A stretch of DNA of 40,951 nt from Alphaproteobacteria bacterium UBA2966 (GTDB lineage Bacteria; Pseudomonadota; Alphaproteobacteria; UBA2966), in contig DEBC01000008.1 in assembly GCA_002348365.1 (NCBI GenBank), positions 49,966 to 90,916 of the forward strand. The letters are read 5' to 3'. Below, piece after piece: positions 16,222 to 24,561 of the stretch; position 1 is the stretch's first letter, and each line of letters opens with the position of its first letter. The translations under genes and the position numbers were made by a program. Under the pieces are notes generated by a model. The model saw only the letters and a program-made list of their open reading frames with translations, had not been told where the DNA came from and did not search any database.

Positions 16222-18138
16222 TTAAGCGGACTTTGGCAATTGATGGCCGCTCAATTCGCTCCGTCGCACATGAATAAGTAGCAGATTGACGGCCGCAGGC
16301 GTAACGCCCGGGACACGTGCCGCCGCACCGATCGTTGCCGGCCGCACAGCCGCAAGCTTCTCCCGCTGTTCGTTCGACAATCCCTCCACCCCCAGGAAAT
16401 CAAACTCCGGTGGAATTGAGAGCGCCTCGTCACGCCGGAACGCCCTGATGTCCGTCTCCTGCCGCGCCAGGTAACCGCGATAGTGTGCATCGCATTCGAT
16501 TTGCTCAGCGACATCCGCCGTCACATCTCCGAGCTGAGGCCATATTCTCATGAGATCGGTGACGGTCAACCCGTATCCGCCAAGCAGATCAAAGGCAGAC
16601 CGCCGCGATCCGTCCCGATTGACGGTGATGCCGTGTTGGCGGGCCTGGCTTGGCGTTAAAGAAAGCGAATCTATCGCTTCCCTCGCCAACTTCAGGGCCT
16701 CACTCTTCGCTTCAAATGCCTTCGCGCGTTCTACACCCACCAGCCCTCGCTGCATGCCCAATCCTGTCAGCCTCCGATCCGCATTGTCGGCACGGAGAGT
16801 CAAACGATACTCTGCCCGGGAGGTGAACATTCGATACGGCTCATCCACACCCCGCGTGATTAGATCGTCAATCAGCACGCCAACATAGCCGGCCGCGCGG
16901 TCAATCGTGAAGGCGCTACCCCCGACAACCCGGATGGCCGCATTGACACCGGCCATCAAACCCTGGGCTGCCGCCTCCTCGTATCCAGTGGTTCCGTTAA
17001 TCTGACCCGCCAGAAAGAGCCGTTCAACTTTCTCGGTCTCCAGTGTCGGTCCCAGTTCCCGCGGATCAACATAGTCGTATTCAATGGCATACCCAGACCG
17101 AACCATTTTCGCTGTTTCGAGTCCTGGAATGGTTTTCAGCAGCGCCAACTGAACATCTTGCGGGAGGGAGGTGGAAATTCCATTGGGATATACGGTGTCG
17201 TCATCCAACCCCTCCGGTTCAAGGAAAATCTGGTGTGTGTTCCGCTCCTCGAAACGAACTACCTTGTCCTCGATGGACGGGCAATACCGCGGTCCAACAC
17301 CCTCAATCTGACCTGAGTACATTGGCGATCGCTCGAGATTGGCGCGAATGAGCGCGTGCGAAGCCTCTGTGGTCCCCGTGATGTGACACACTATTTGCGG
17401 CGTCTTGATCTCATTCGTCAGATAAGAAAACGGGACCGGCGGATCATCGCCGGGTTGTTCCTGTAAACTTCCGTAGTCGATGGTACTGCCGCAAAGGCGA
17501 GGCGGCGTCCCGGTCTTCAGGCGGCCTCTTCGAAATCCGAGACGCTCCAGTGTGTCGGCCAGCCCCAGCGCCGGCGGCTCACCGACCCGCCCCGCTCTCA
17601 CGCTCTCATCACCCACATGAATAAGGCCCCGCAAGAAGGTCCCGGTCGTCAGAACGACCGCACCCGCCTCCACTTTTTGACCATCAGACAGAACCACAGC
17701 CTTCACTTCGACGCGAGCCTCCGACGTCGAGATCACCAAATCCTCCACCGAGGATTCTGCGATATCCAAACAACCAATTTCTGACAGCGCTGCCTGCATG
17801 GCACAGCGGTACAGAGCTCGATCAGCCTGCGCCCTGGGGCCCCTTACGGCCGGGCCCTTTCGTCTATTGAGCACCCGGAACTGTATTCCCGCGGCATCGG
17901 CCACCCGACCCATTAATCCATCCAACGCATCGATTTCACGCACCAGGTGCCCCTTCCCGAGGCCGCCAATCGCCGGATTGCAGGACATCTCGCCGATCGT
18001 CTCGACCCTGTGGGTCACCAGCAGTGTCTTGGCCCCAAAGCGGGCCGAAGCAGCGGCAGCTTCGCAGCCGGCATGTCCCCCGCCAATGACGATCACGTCA
18101 TAGATCGCGTCCCCGTGTATTGTCGTCGCCTCGATCAT
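16222..18138 (-). CDS. mnmG: tRNA uridine-34 5-carboxymethylaminomethyl modification enzyme MnmG
   Basis: FAD-dependent partner of MnmE that modifies the wobble uridine of several tRNAs (cmnm5U/nm5U). A protein of about 638 residues, normal for the long MnmG form. The FAD-binding Rossmann motif VIGGGHAGCEAA is near residue 17, followed by the family signatures MSCNPAIGGLGKGHLVREIDA and GPRAQADRALY. An active-site Cys region is near GLKTGTPPRLCGS-like sequence (RLKTGTPPRLCGS). The C-terminal helical domain ends VNLLLIHVRRSE. I take ATG 18138; a GTG directly before it at 18141 is equally possible. It follows mnmE by about 75 nt, with a parS-like site in that gap. Confidence 0.97.
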   Translation of the reverse strand: MIEATTIHGDAIYDVIVIGGGHAGCEAAAASARFGAKTLLVTHRVETIGEMSCNPAIGGLGKGHLVREIDALDGLMGRVADAAGIQFRVLNRRKGPAVRGPRAQADRALYRCAMQAALSEIGCLDIAESSVEDLVISTSEARVEVKAVVLSDGQKVEAGAVVLTTGTFLRGLIHVGDESVRAGRVGEPPALGLADTLERLGFRRGRLKTGTPPRLCGSTIDYGSLQEQPGDDPPVPFSYLTNEIKTPQIVCHITGTTEASHALIRANLERSPMYSGQIEGVGPRYCPSIEDKVVRFEERNTHQIFLEPEGLDDDTVYPNGISTSLPQDVQLALLKTIPGLETAKMVRSGYAIEYDYVDPRELGPTLETEKVERLFLAGQINGTTGYEEAAAQGLMAGVNAAIRVVGGSAFTIDRAAGYVGVLIDDLITRGVDEPYRMFTSRAEYRLTLRADNADRRLTGLGMQRGLVGVERAKAFEAKSEALKLAREAIDSLSLTPSQARQHGITVNRDGSRRSAFDLLGGYGLTVTDLMRIWPQLGDVTADVAEQIECDAHYRGYLARQETDIRAFRRDEALSIPPEFDFLGVEGLSNEQREKLAAVRPATIGAAARVPGVTPAAVNLLLIHVRRSELSGHQLPKSA

Positions 18139-18166
18139 CACACTTCAGCTCAGTTGGGCTCCGTCA

Positions 18167-18182
18167 TCTTTCACGTGAAACA
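18167..18182. promoter_or_regulatory. Second parS-like site, one base off consensus
   Basis: TCTTTCACGTGAAACA differs from the parS palindrome only at position 2 (C for G). It sits in the gap between mnmE and mnmG, 2 kb from the perfect site. The core TTTCACGTGAAA is intact, so ParB binding is likely, perhaps weaker. Confidence 0.8.
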
Positions 18183-18212
18183 ATTCTTCACTTCCTCTCG
18201 AATCCGAATCAA

Positions 18213-19559
18213 TTATTTGCCAATGCAGAAGTCGCGAAACACCACGTCCAACAATTCCTCGACATCGACCTTTCCCACCATGCGACCGAGCGCTCGTACC
18301 GCCAGCCTGAGATCCTCCGCCCCTAATTCAATACGAACGTTCGTCATTTTAAGAGTCTCAGTGCCGGACAGGAATCTCTTCAGGCAAGAAACACATTCCT
18401 CAACAGAAATCCGATGCCTTGTTCGGGTAATTACCGGTGCTTCCCCACGGCCGACCCTTTCCTCGACCCTCTTTTCAAGTGCTCCAAGAAAACTGTCAAG
18501 ACCCTCTCCGGTCGCAACGGACATCGGCCAAGCCTCGCACCCCTCCAACCGCGTTCCCTCTGCTACAGACTGCTTGTCGATCTTGTTGATGACCACCATC
18601 GACTTATCGTCCAGCAAGTCCCTGATCTGCGTTCCCACAGAGAAATGTTGCGCGGCCTCCACCATCACAATTCTCAGGTCCGCTTCCTCGACACGCAACA
18701 ACGCACGTCGCACGCCCTCCGCCTCAATCTCATCACTGCTTTCACGCAGACCCGCTGTGTCTGCAAGGATTACTGGAAACCCTCCCAGATCAAGACGCAC
18801 CTCAACCACATCTCGCGTCGTTCCTGCACGCGCCGAAACGATCGCTGCATCACGACGCGCCAGCACATTCAACAGACTGGACTTGCCCACGTTTGGTGGC
18901 CCTGCGATGACGACGCATACTCCATCCCGCAAACGCTCGCCTCTTCGCTCGTCGGCAAGATGATTCTCCAACTCCACCACCAATTCAGAAACCCGGGACC
19001 GAACACCTGAAATCAAGTCCCCCGGCAACTCCTCATCTGGGAAATCGATCACAGCCTCTATATGTGCAAGGGCATCCCGCAACTGCTGACGCCAGGATTC
19101 ATAAACATTGCTGAGCCGCCCGCCGAACTGGTCCAGCGCCTGCTGGCGCTGCATTTCGGTATGCGCGTCGATCAGATCGGCGATTCCCTCCGCCTGTATG
19201 AGATCCATCTTCCCATTCAAAAAACCCCGCCGGGTGAACTCCCCCGGATCAGCAGGCCGGACCCCATCCAAACCGCACAACACTCCGAGCACACCGTCAA
19301 CAACGGCCAACCCGCCATGGACATGCAACTCCGCCACATCCTCCCCTGTGTAACTGAATGGACCCGGAAACCAAAATATTAGCCCCTCGTCCAACGCCTC
19401 CCCGCTGCGCGGGTCTCGGATACTCGCACGAGTCGCCACCCGAGGCGGCGGGATACAACCGATGACTTCCATTAGGGCTTTACCCGCTCGTGAACCAGAC
19501 ATACGGATCACCGCAACCCCGGCACGCCCCCGCCCGCTCGATAACGCAACGATTGTCAT
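18213..19559 (-). CDS. mnmE: tRNA uridine-34 modification GTPase MnmE
   Basis: A GTPase that works with MnmG on wobble-uridine modification of tRNA. The 448-residue protein has an N-terminal tetrahydrofolate-binding domain (GRAGVAVIRMSG, FSYTGEDVAELHVHGG), a helical domain, and an inserted G domain from about residue 215. G-domain motifs are GPPNVGKSSLLN (G1), DTAG (G3) and NKID (G4). It ends FCIGK, matching the conserved C-terminal C-(I/L/V)-G-K whose Cys is needed for activity. ATG 19559 opens the rightmost gene of the mnmE-mnmG-rsmG-parA-parB block; a candidate promoter lies in the divergent gap to pyrE. Confidence 0.97.
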   Translation of the reverse strand: MTIVALSSGRGRAGVAVIRMSGSRAGKALMEVIGCIPPPRVATRASIRDPRSGEALDEGLIFWFPGPFSYTGEDVAELHVHGGLAVVDGVLGVLCGLDGVRPADPGEFTRRGFLNGKMDLIQAEGIADLIDAHTEMQRQQALDQFGGRLSNVYESWRQQLRDALAHIEAVIDFPDEELPGDLISGVRSRVSELVVELENHLADERRGERLRDGVCVVIAGPPNVGKSSLLNVLARRDAAIVSARAGTTRDVVEVRLDLGGFPVILADTAGLRESSDEIEAEGVRRALLRVEEADLRIVMVEAAQHFSVGTQIRDLLDDKSMVVINKIDKQSVAEGTRLEGCEAWPMSVATGEGLDSFLGALEKRVEERVGRGEAPVITRTRHRISVEECVSCLKRFLSGTETLKMTNVRIELGAEDLRLAVRALGRMVGKVDVEELLDVVFRDFCIGK

Positions 19560-19624
19560 AGCCCGAAACTGGCATCCGGTTTCCAGTCACACAAGCAGAC
19601 CGATTCCCAACCAACATTTCAGGG

Positions 19625-19653
19625 GTTACATTTGACACGCAGCGACAGTGCAA
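19625..19653 (-). promoter_or_regulatory. Candidate promoter of the mnmE-parB gene block
   Basis: On the minus strand TTGCAC (19648-19653) and TGTAAC (19625-19630) are 17 nt apart, each partly matching the housekeeping consensus. It would give a leader of about 60 nt. It is the best pair I found in this gap, but the -10 is weak. Confidence 0.35.
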
Positions 19654-19680
19654 AGGACAGACTCACACCGACGATTTAGT

Positions 19681-19694
19681 CACTATATATAGTG
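19681..19694. promoter_or_regulatory. 14-bp palindrome between mnmE and pyrE
   Basis: CACTATATATAGTG is a perfect 14-bp inverted repeat in the 183-bp divergent gap, 49 nt before the pyrE start. A further CTATATAT lies about 20 nt downstream. It contains TATAGT-like and TATATA hexamers on both strands, so it could be overlapping -10 boxes or a repressor operator. Confidence 0.4.
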
Positions 19695-19742
19695 CCCCAC
19701 CGAATACCTGACCCTATATATCCTACCTAAGCCGGAGATTTC

Positions 19743-20330
19743 ATGACCGCACCTCATGCCCAAGGCACTGACCCAAAATCCGCACTGCGTGAGCGTCTCA
19801 TCCAGATTGTTTCAGACCGCTCTCTTTTGCGCGGTACGGAAATGAAACTTGCCTCCGGAGCAAGCAGCAGCTTCTACTTCGACATGAAACGCACGGCCTT
19901 TCACCCCGAAGGCGCCAGCCTGATCGCCGAACTCATTCTTTATGAACTCTCTGATATTTCCGTGGACTATGTCGGAGGCCTCGAGATGGGCGCGGTTCCT
20001 CTTGTCGCATGCGTCATTCAAAAAAGCTTTCCAGAGCACCCCATTGGCGGCTTCTTTGTCCGCAAACAACCCAAAGAACACGGTACCCGCCGTCTGATCG
20101 AAGGCCTTCCGCAGGACGAGTCCCTGGCCGGCAAATCCATTGTTCTACTTGAAGATGTCACTACCACCGGAGGCTCCGTCATCAAGGCCATCACAGCCGT
20201 CCGGGAAGAAGGCGCCCACGTACCAGCTGTTGTCACCGTTGTTGATCGACTCCAGGGTGCTTCCGAGAATTTGCAACGAGAGAATGTCGCCTTACGCCCG
20301 CTTCTCACCGTCGAAGACTTTTCTCTCTAG
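19743..20330 (+). CDS. pyrE: Orotate phosphoribosyltransferase
   Basis: Joins orotate and PRPP to form OMP in pyrimidine biosynthesis, in the cytoplasm. The 195-residue protein has the PRPP-binding loop VLLEDVTTTGGSV near residues 133-145. It also has the substrate region LASGASSSFYFDMKR, the GGLEMGAVPL segment, and GGFFVRKQPKEHGTRRLIEG, the flexible catalytic loop with conserved Lys and His. ATG 19743 has GGAG 5 nt upstream. It stands divergent from mnmE and convergent with the ferredoxin gene, so it is probably monocistronic. The 14-bp palindrome before it could be part of its control region. Confidence 0.96.
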   Translation: MTAPHAQGTDPKSALRERLIQIVSDRSLLRGTEMKLASGASSSFYFDMKRTAFHPEGASLIAELILYELSDISVDYVGGLEMGAVPLVACVIQKSFPEHPIGGFFVRKQPKEHGTRRLIEGLPQDESLAGKSIVLLEDVTTTGGSVIKAITAVREEGAHVPAVVTVVDRLQGASENLQRENVALRPLLTVEDFSL

Positions 20331-20343
20331 TCCCTAACCGACT

Positions 20344-20709
20344 TTAAGCTTCCGGCTTACCACGCTCCAGCTTGCCTGGCCAAAGCTGCAAACGCTCGAC
20401 CCGTCCACCCTCAACCAGGTGCACTTGCAGAACTTCGTCGATCTCTTCCTTCGTCGTACAGCTGTACCACACGCCCTCGGGATAGATGACCATCGTAGGT
20501 CCGAGCTCACAACGATCCAGGCAACCCGCGTTGTTAATCCGCAGGCGCTTGATCCCCAACTCCTTGGCCCGCTCCTTCATATAATTCCTCAGGTCCTGCG
20601 CACCCTTCTCCTTGCAACACCCTCGCGGATGCCCTTCTTCACGTTCATTCACGCAACAGAACACATGGCGCTGATAGAAAAGCGGGGGATCGCTGCTTAC
20701 ATCATTCAT
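20344..20709 (-). CDS. Thioredoxin-like [2Fe-2S] ferredoxin
   Basis: A 121-residue protein with cysteines at 18/19, 31/32, 63 and 67. The spacing C-x12-C-x31-C-x3-C, with NAGCLDRCELGPTMVIYPEG, is that of thioredoxin-fold [2Fe-2S] ferredoxins of the Shethna/NuoE-like type. Such proteins transfer electrons in the cytoplasm; the partner is unknown. The extra adjacent Cys residues (FCCVN, GCCKEKGA) are common in this family. It is convergent with pyrE, leaving 13 nt, and is separated from the divergent DUF255 gene by 210 bp. ATG 20709 fits the family N-terminus (RHVFCC). Confidence 0.88.
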   Translation of the reverse strand: MNDVSSDPPLFYQRHVFCCVNEREEGHPRGCCKEKGAQDLRNYMKERAKELGIKRLRINNAGCLDRCELGPTMVIYPEGVWYSCTTKEEIDEVLQVHLVEGGRVERLQLWPGKLERGKPEA

Positions 20710-20919
20710 CGAGCTTCAAACCTCTCCTGCCAATTGATGCCCACCGTCACTAAACTCGGAGCCAGCGCTGGCGCCTGCCCAATTTGGCTGTGTATCTTGT
20801 CAGCCAGCCACACGGGCTGACCCTGGGAGCCGGAAAAGTAGGTTAGCCGCTGCCATAGCGCAATCCACCGATTGTAATTCACTACATTCGACCTCAACCC
20901 CAACCACCCGGAAACGTCC

Positions 20920-22968
20920 ATGCGCAACATCCTCGACACCGCCGCGAGCCCCTACCTTATCCAACACAAGGACAATCCGGTGCACTGGCAGGTCTGGGGC
21001 CCTGACGCCTTCGCAGAGGCAACCAGAAACGACAAACCGATCCTGTTGAGTATCGGTTACGCCGCATGTCACTGGTGCCATGTCATGGCGCACGAAAGCT
21101 TCGAAGACGACGCCATCGCAGGTCTCATGAACGATCTCTTCGTCAACATAAAAGTTGACCGCGAAGAACGGCCCGACGTCGACGCCATCTATCAGCAAAC
21201 ACTGCAACTCCTCGGCCAAAACGGTGGCTGGCCTCTGACCATGTTCTTGACCCCTCAGGGCGATCCATTCTGGGGCGGCACTTACTTTCCACCCGATTCT
21301 CGATACGGCCGTCCCGGCTTTCCAGACGTACTGCGGCAAATGCATGCCATATATTCCGATCAACGAGACAAGGTCACTGAAAACTCCGATGCGATAAAGG
21401 CGGCTCTTGCCAATCTGTCGCAACCACCCGACGTCGACGGACCCATTCAACTTTCCACCGCCGTACTGGATCAAGCCGCCACCCAGTTCCTCCGCGCCCT
21501 CGATCCCGTCAATGGCGGGCTCGTCGGAGCCCCAAAGTTTCCCCAACCTTCGATCTTCGATTTTCTATGGCGTGCCCATATTCGAGGCGGCGAGAAGATT
21601 TTTGAGCACTCGGTGTCTCTGTCACTCAACCGTATGTGCCAGGGAGGCATATACGATCATCTCGGGGGTGGTTTCGCCCGCTACTCCACGGACGAAACCT
21701 GGCTCGTCCCCCACTTCGAGAAAATGCTTTACGACAACGCGCAGCTCATCGCCCTGATGACTAGCGTCTGGCGAAAAACCGGCAGCGCCCTCTACGCCGA
21801 GCGCATCCGCGAAACCATCGGGTGGACGCTGCGCGAGATGCTAGCCGAAGGCGATGCTTTCGCGGCATCTCAGGACGCAGACTCCGAAGGCGAGGAAGGG
21901 CGTTTTTACGTCTGGACAGAAGCGGAAGTCGACGAGGCCCTCAGCGACGCCACCCTCTTCAAGAAGATCTATGACGTGTCCCCGGGCGGCAACTGGGAAG
22001 GCAACGCGATTCTCAACCGCTCCGCCCATCCAGATCCCCTCGACGATGCTTCCGAGGCCGCACTGGTAGCAGATCGCCAAATCCTGTTCGCCATTCGTGA
22101 CAAACGCATCAAACCGGGCTGGGACGACAAAGTTCTGGCTGACTGGAACGGCCTGATGATTTCCGCGATGGCATCTGCAGGCGCCGCCTTCGCGGAACCC
22201 TCGTGGATTGCCTCTGCCCGGCAAGCGTTCAACTTCATCAAGGAAAAAATGAGCACCGGCGACCGCCTCCTTCACTGCTTCCGCGACGGACGGGCCACCG
22301 AGGTCGCCTTCTTGGACGATTACGCCAATATGGCCCACGCCGCTCTCGCCTTGTTTGAAATCACGGGTGAGCCCACCTACCTGAATGACGCCCGCACCTG
22401 GGTAGAGACGGTCGAGAGTCACTATCTGGACTCAGCGCATGGCGGCTACTTTCTCACCGCTGATGACGCCGAAACCCTAATCACGCGCCCGCGCAACGCA
22501 GCAGACAACGCCACACCCTCCGGAAACGGGATCATGGCGCTCGTCCTGGCGAGGCTTTACCACCTTATGGGCGAAGAGATCTATCGACAGCGCGCGGAGA
22601 GTCTTTGCCTGGCTTTCGCCGGCGAAATTCATCGGAACTTCATGGGTATCACATCTCTCCTCAGTGGCTTTGAACTTCTAGCGAATGCCGTGCAGGTCGC
22701 AGTGATAGGCGTTCGGGACAATCCCAATACACGCATGCTTGTACAGACATATTTTGAATCGCCCGTTCCGACAGGCGTACTCCAAGTTATCCCCCCCGGG
22801 ACAGCGCTCGCTACGAGCCACCCCGCGTCTGGTAAGACGATGATCGACGACAGGCCGACTGCCTATGTCTGTCATGGCACTTCGTGTTCCCTTCCCATCG
22901 TGGACCCGGCGAGCCTGCGTGTGGCCCTGAACGATCCTGTCAGTGCCACCGGCGCCTCACCCGCCTGA
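20920..22968 (+). CDS. Thioredoxin-domain protein with glycoside-hydrolase-like fold (DUF255, YyaL family)
   Basis: A 682-residue protein of the family that includes B. subtilis YyaL and human SPATA20. The N-terminal DUF255 thioredoxin-like domain (about 1-165) carries SPYLIQHKDNPVHW, the redox-like motif CHWCHVM near residues 51-57, VDREERPDVDAIY and GGWPLTMFLTP. The rest is an alpha/alpha toroid resembling N-acylglucosamine 2-epimerases, with GGIYDHLGGGFARYSTDETW and PHFEKMLYDNAQL. The function is not established in bacteria; a cytoplasmic redox or sugar-related role is possible. Its last base is the first base of the next start codon (TGATG), so it is coupled to the following gene. Confidence 0.93.
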   Translation: MRNILDTAASPYLIQHKDNPVHWQVWGPDAFAEATRNDKPILLSIGYAACHWCHVMAHESFEDDAIAGLMNDLFVNIKVDREERPDVDAIYQQTLQLLGQNGGWPLTMFLTPQGDPFWGGTYFPPDSRYGRPGFPDVLRQMHAIYSDQRDKVTENSDAIKAALANLSQPPDVDGPIQLSTAVLDQAATQFLRALDPVNGGLVGAPKFPQPSIFDFLWRAHIRGGEKIFEHSVSLSLNRMCQGGIYDHLGGGFARYSTDETWLVPHFEKMLYDNAQLIALMTSVWRKTGSALYAERIRETIGWTLREMLAEGDAFAASQDADSEGEEGRFYVWTEAEVDEALSDATLFKKIYDVSPGGNWEGNAILNRSAHPDPLDDASEAALVADRQILFAIRDKRIKPGWDDKVLADWNGLMISAMASAGAAFAEPSWIASARQAFNFIKEKMSTGDRLLHCFRDGRATEVAFLDDYANMAHAALALFEITGEPTYLNDARTWVETVESHYLDSAHGGYFLTADDAETLITRPRNAADNATPSGNGIMALVLARLYHLMGEEIYRQRAESLCLAFAGEIHRNFMGITSLLSGFELLANAVQVAVIGVRDNPNTRMLVQTYFESPVPTGVLQVIPPGTALATSHPASGKTMIDDRPTAYVCHGTSCSLPIVDPASLRVALNDPVSATGASPA

Positions 22969-23426
22969 TGCCCTTCGCCGTCGTAGAAAGCCCGGTCGGG
23001 ACCCTGGAAGTGGAAGAACGCCACAAAGAGATCGTTCGTGTGAGTTGGGCGCCCGAACTGCCTTCCACGCTCAAACCGTCGACTCCAGTACTCGAACGCG
23101 CCTGCGCTGCGCTCGAGCTCTACTTTTCCGGAGCACCCGAACTTTTCGACCTGTCTCTTTCTCCTGCGGGAAGTGAGTTTCAGCGGAGGGTCTGGCGGGA
23201 GATGCTAGCCATCCCACGCGGCGAGACGCGCACGTACGGCGAAATGGCCCGCACACTCGGCAGCGCCCCGCGCGCCGTCGGCATGGCATGTGGCGCCAAT
23301 CCCATCCCCATCATTATTCCCTGCCATCGGATCGTCGCCGCCACTGGGCTCGGCGGTTACTCGGGTGGCGCCGGTCTTGAGACAAAATCCTATCTGCTGC
23401 GTCTCGAAGGAGTTCTTCTGAGCTGA
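22968..23426 (+). CDS. ogt: Methylated-DNA-[protein]-cysteine S-methyltransferase
   Basis: Repairs O6-alkylguanine by moving the alkyl group to its own Cys in a suicide reaction. The 152-residue protein has the family core: SEFQRRVWREMLAIPRGETRTYGEMA, the DNA-binding stretch SAPRAVGMACGANP and the active-site motif PCHRI followed by VAATGLGGYSGG. It is a short Ogt/AGT form without an Ada regulatory domain. I start it at ATG 22968 (MPFAVVESPVGTL), which shares one base with the upstream stop; the frame is open further upstream but that stretch lies inside the previous gene. Function is clear; the symbol ogt is by family. Confidence 0.93.
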   Translation: MPFAVVESPVGTLEVEERHKEIVRVSWAPELPSTLKPSTPVLERACAALELYFSGAPELFDLSLSPAGSEFQRRVWREMLAIPRGETRTYGEMARTLGSAPRAVGMACGANPIPIIIPCHRIVAATGLGGYSGGAGLETKSYLLRLEGVLLS

Positions 23427-23540
23427 TCGTGCCGTTCCACGTTTGCGCACGCCCGATGCGTTAAGACAAACTCCCCGCCGAACCGGACATGGCGACGTAC
23501 ACAGCAACAACCGCCACGCCAATTAAACAGGAAGGTATTC

Positions 23541-24515
23541 ATGGTCAAAGCAATCCAAATTCGAAAGACGGGCGGACCGTCCGTCATGAAATGGCAGGAC
23601 ATCGATCTCCCGGCCCCGGGCCCCGGCGAAGTCCAGATCAAGCACACATACGTCGGCCTCAACTACATAGACTGTTACTTTCGCACGGGCCTCTACCCCC
23701 TGGCCGGCTTTCCCGCGATCATCGGAATGGAGGGCGCGGGCGTGGTCGAAGCCGTCGGCCCCGGCGTCAAGAATTTCAGAAAGGGCAACCGCATCGCCTA
23801 CGCGCCAACGTTGGGCGCCTACGCTCAGAAACGCAATATTTCTGCTGCCAGCATCGTGAAAGTCCCCCGCAAGGTGTCGGACAAGGAAGCTGCCGCACTG
23901 ATGCTGAAAGGCACGACCACCGAATACCTCATCCGCCGCACGTACCGCGTCAAACGTGGTGACACGGTGCTGTTTCACGCCGCCGCCGGCGGTGTTGGTT
24001 TGATCGCGTGTCAGTGGCTCAAGCACCTCGGGGCCACCGTGATCGGAACTGTGGGATCGGACGCGAAGGCCCGCCTCGCCAAGCGCAACGGCTGCGATTA
24101 CCCCATCAACTACAACAAGGAAGACTTCCACGAAGCCGTGATGGATCTGACCAACGGAAAGGGCGTCCCCGTCGTTTACGATTCCGTGGGCAAGACGACC
24201 TTCAGCAAATCGCTCGACTGCCTGCGTCCGCGTGGTGTTATGGCTCTGTTCGGGCAGTCCTCCGGCCCGGTTCCGAAATTCGATCCAGGTCTGCTGGCTG
24301 CCAAGGGCTCGCTCTTTCTCACGCGGCCCTCCCTCATGGGCTACAACGGTACGCGGCGGGAACTCGAGGCCAGCGCCAACGCCCTGTTCGACGTCGTGGC
24401 GTCGGGTGCGGTCAAGGTCAAGGTCAACCAGACCTATCCACTCAAGGATGCTGTCCGCGCGCACAAGGACCTGGAAGGTCGAAAGACGACGGGGTCCACC
24501 GTCTTCCGCGTGTAG
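23541..24515 (+). CDS. NADPH:quinone oxidoreductase-like protein (zinc-free MDR family)
   Basis: A 324-residue member of the medium-chain dehydrogenase/reductase superfamily. It has the QOR signatures GLNYIDCYFRTGLYP, FPAIIGMEGAGVV and a coenzyme-binding loop HAAAGGVGLIACQWLK near residues 148-163, with no catalytic or structural zinc Cys cluster. Related enzymes reduce quinones or enoyl carbonyls with NADPH. ATG 23541 is preceded by GGAAGG at good spacing, a strong ribosome binding site. It is followed after 46 nt by a paralogue in the same direction. Confidence 0.92.
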   Translation: MVKAIQIRKTGGPSVMKWQDIDLPAPGPGEVQIKHTYVGLNYIDCYFRTGLYPLAGFPAIIGMEGAGVVEAVGPGVKNFRKGNRIAYAPTLGAYAQKRNISAASIVKVPRKVSDKEAAALMLKGTTTEYLIRRTYRVKRGDTVLFHAAAGGVGLIACQWLKHLGATVIGTVGSDAKARLAKRNGCDYPINYNKEDFHEAVMDLTNGKGVPVVYDSVGKTTFSKSLDCLRPRGVMALFGQSSGPVPKFDPGLLAAKGSLFLTRPSLMGYNGTRRELEASANALFDVVASGAVKVKVNQTYPLKDAVRAHKDLEGRKTTGSTVFRV

Positions 24516-24561
24516 GAGCCATTCACCACGATATCGGTCGTGCCTCTTAAAAGTTAGGTCG

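Noticed and set aside
20706..20939. 77-codon minus-strand frame just upstream of the ferredoxin, ending at its start
   Set aside because: The coupling-like overlap is tempting, but the frame runs into the start of the DUF255 gene, has no recognisable domain and no ribosome binding site.
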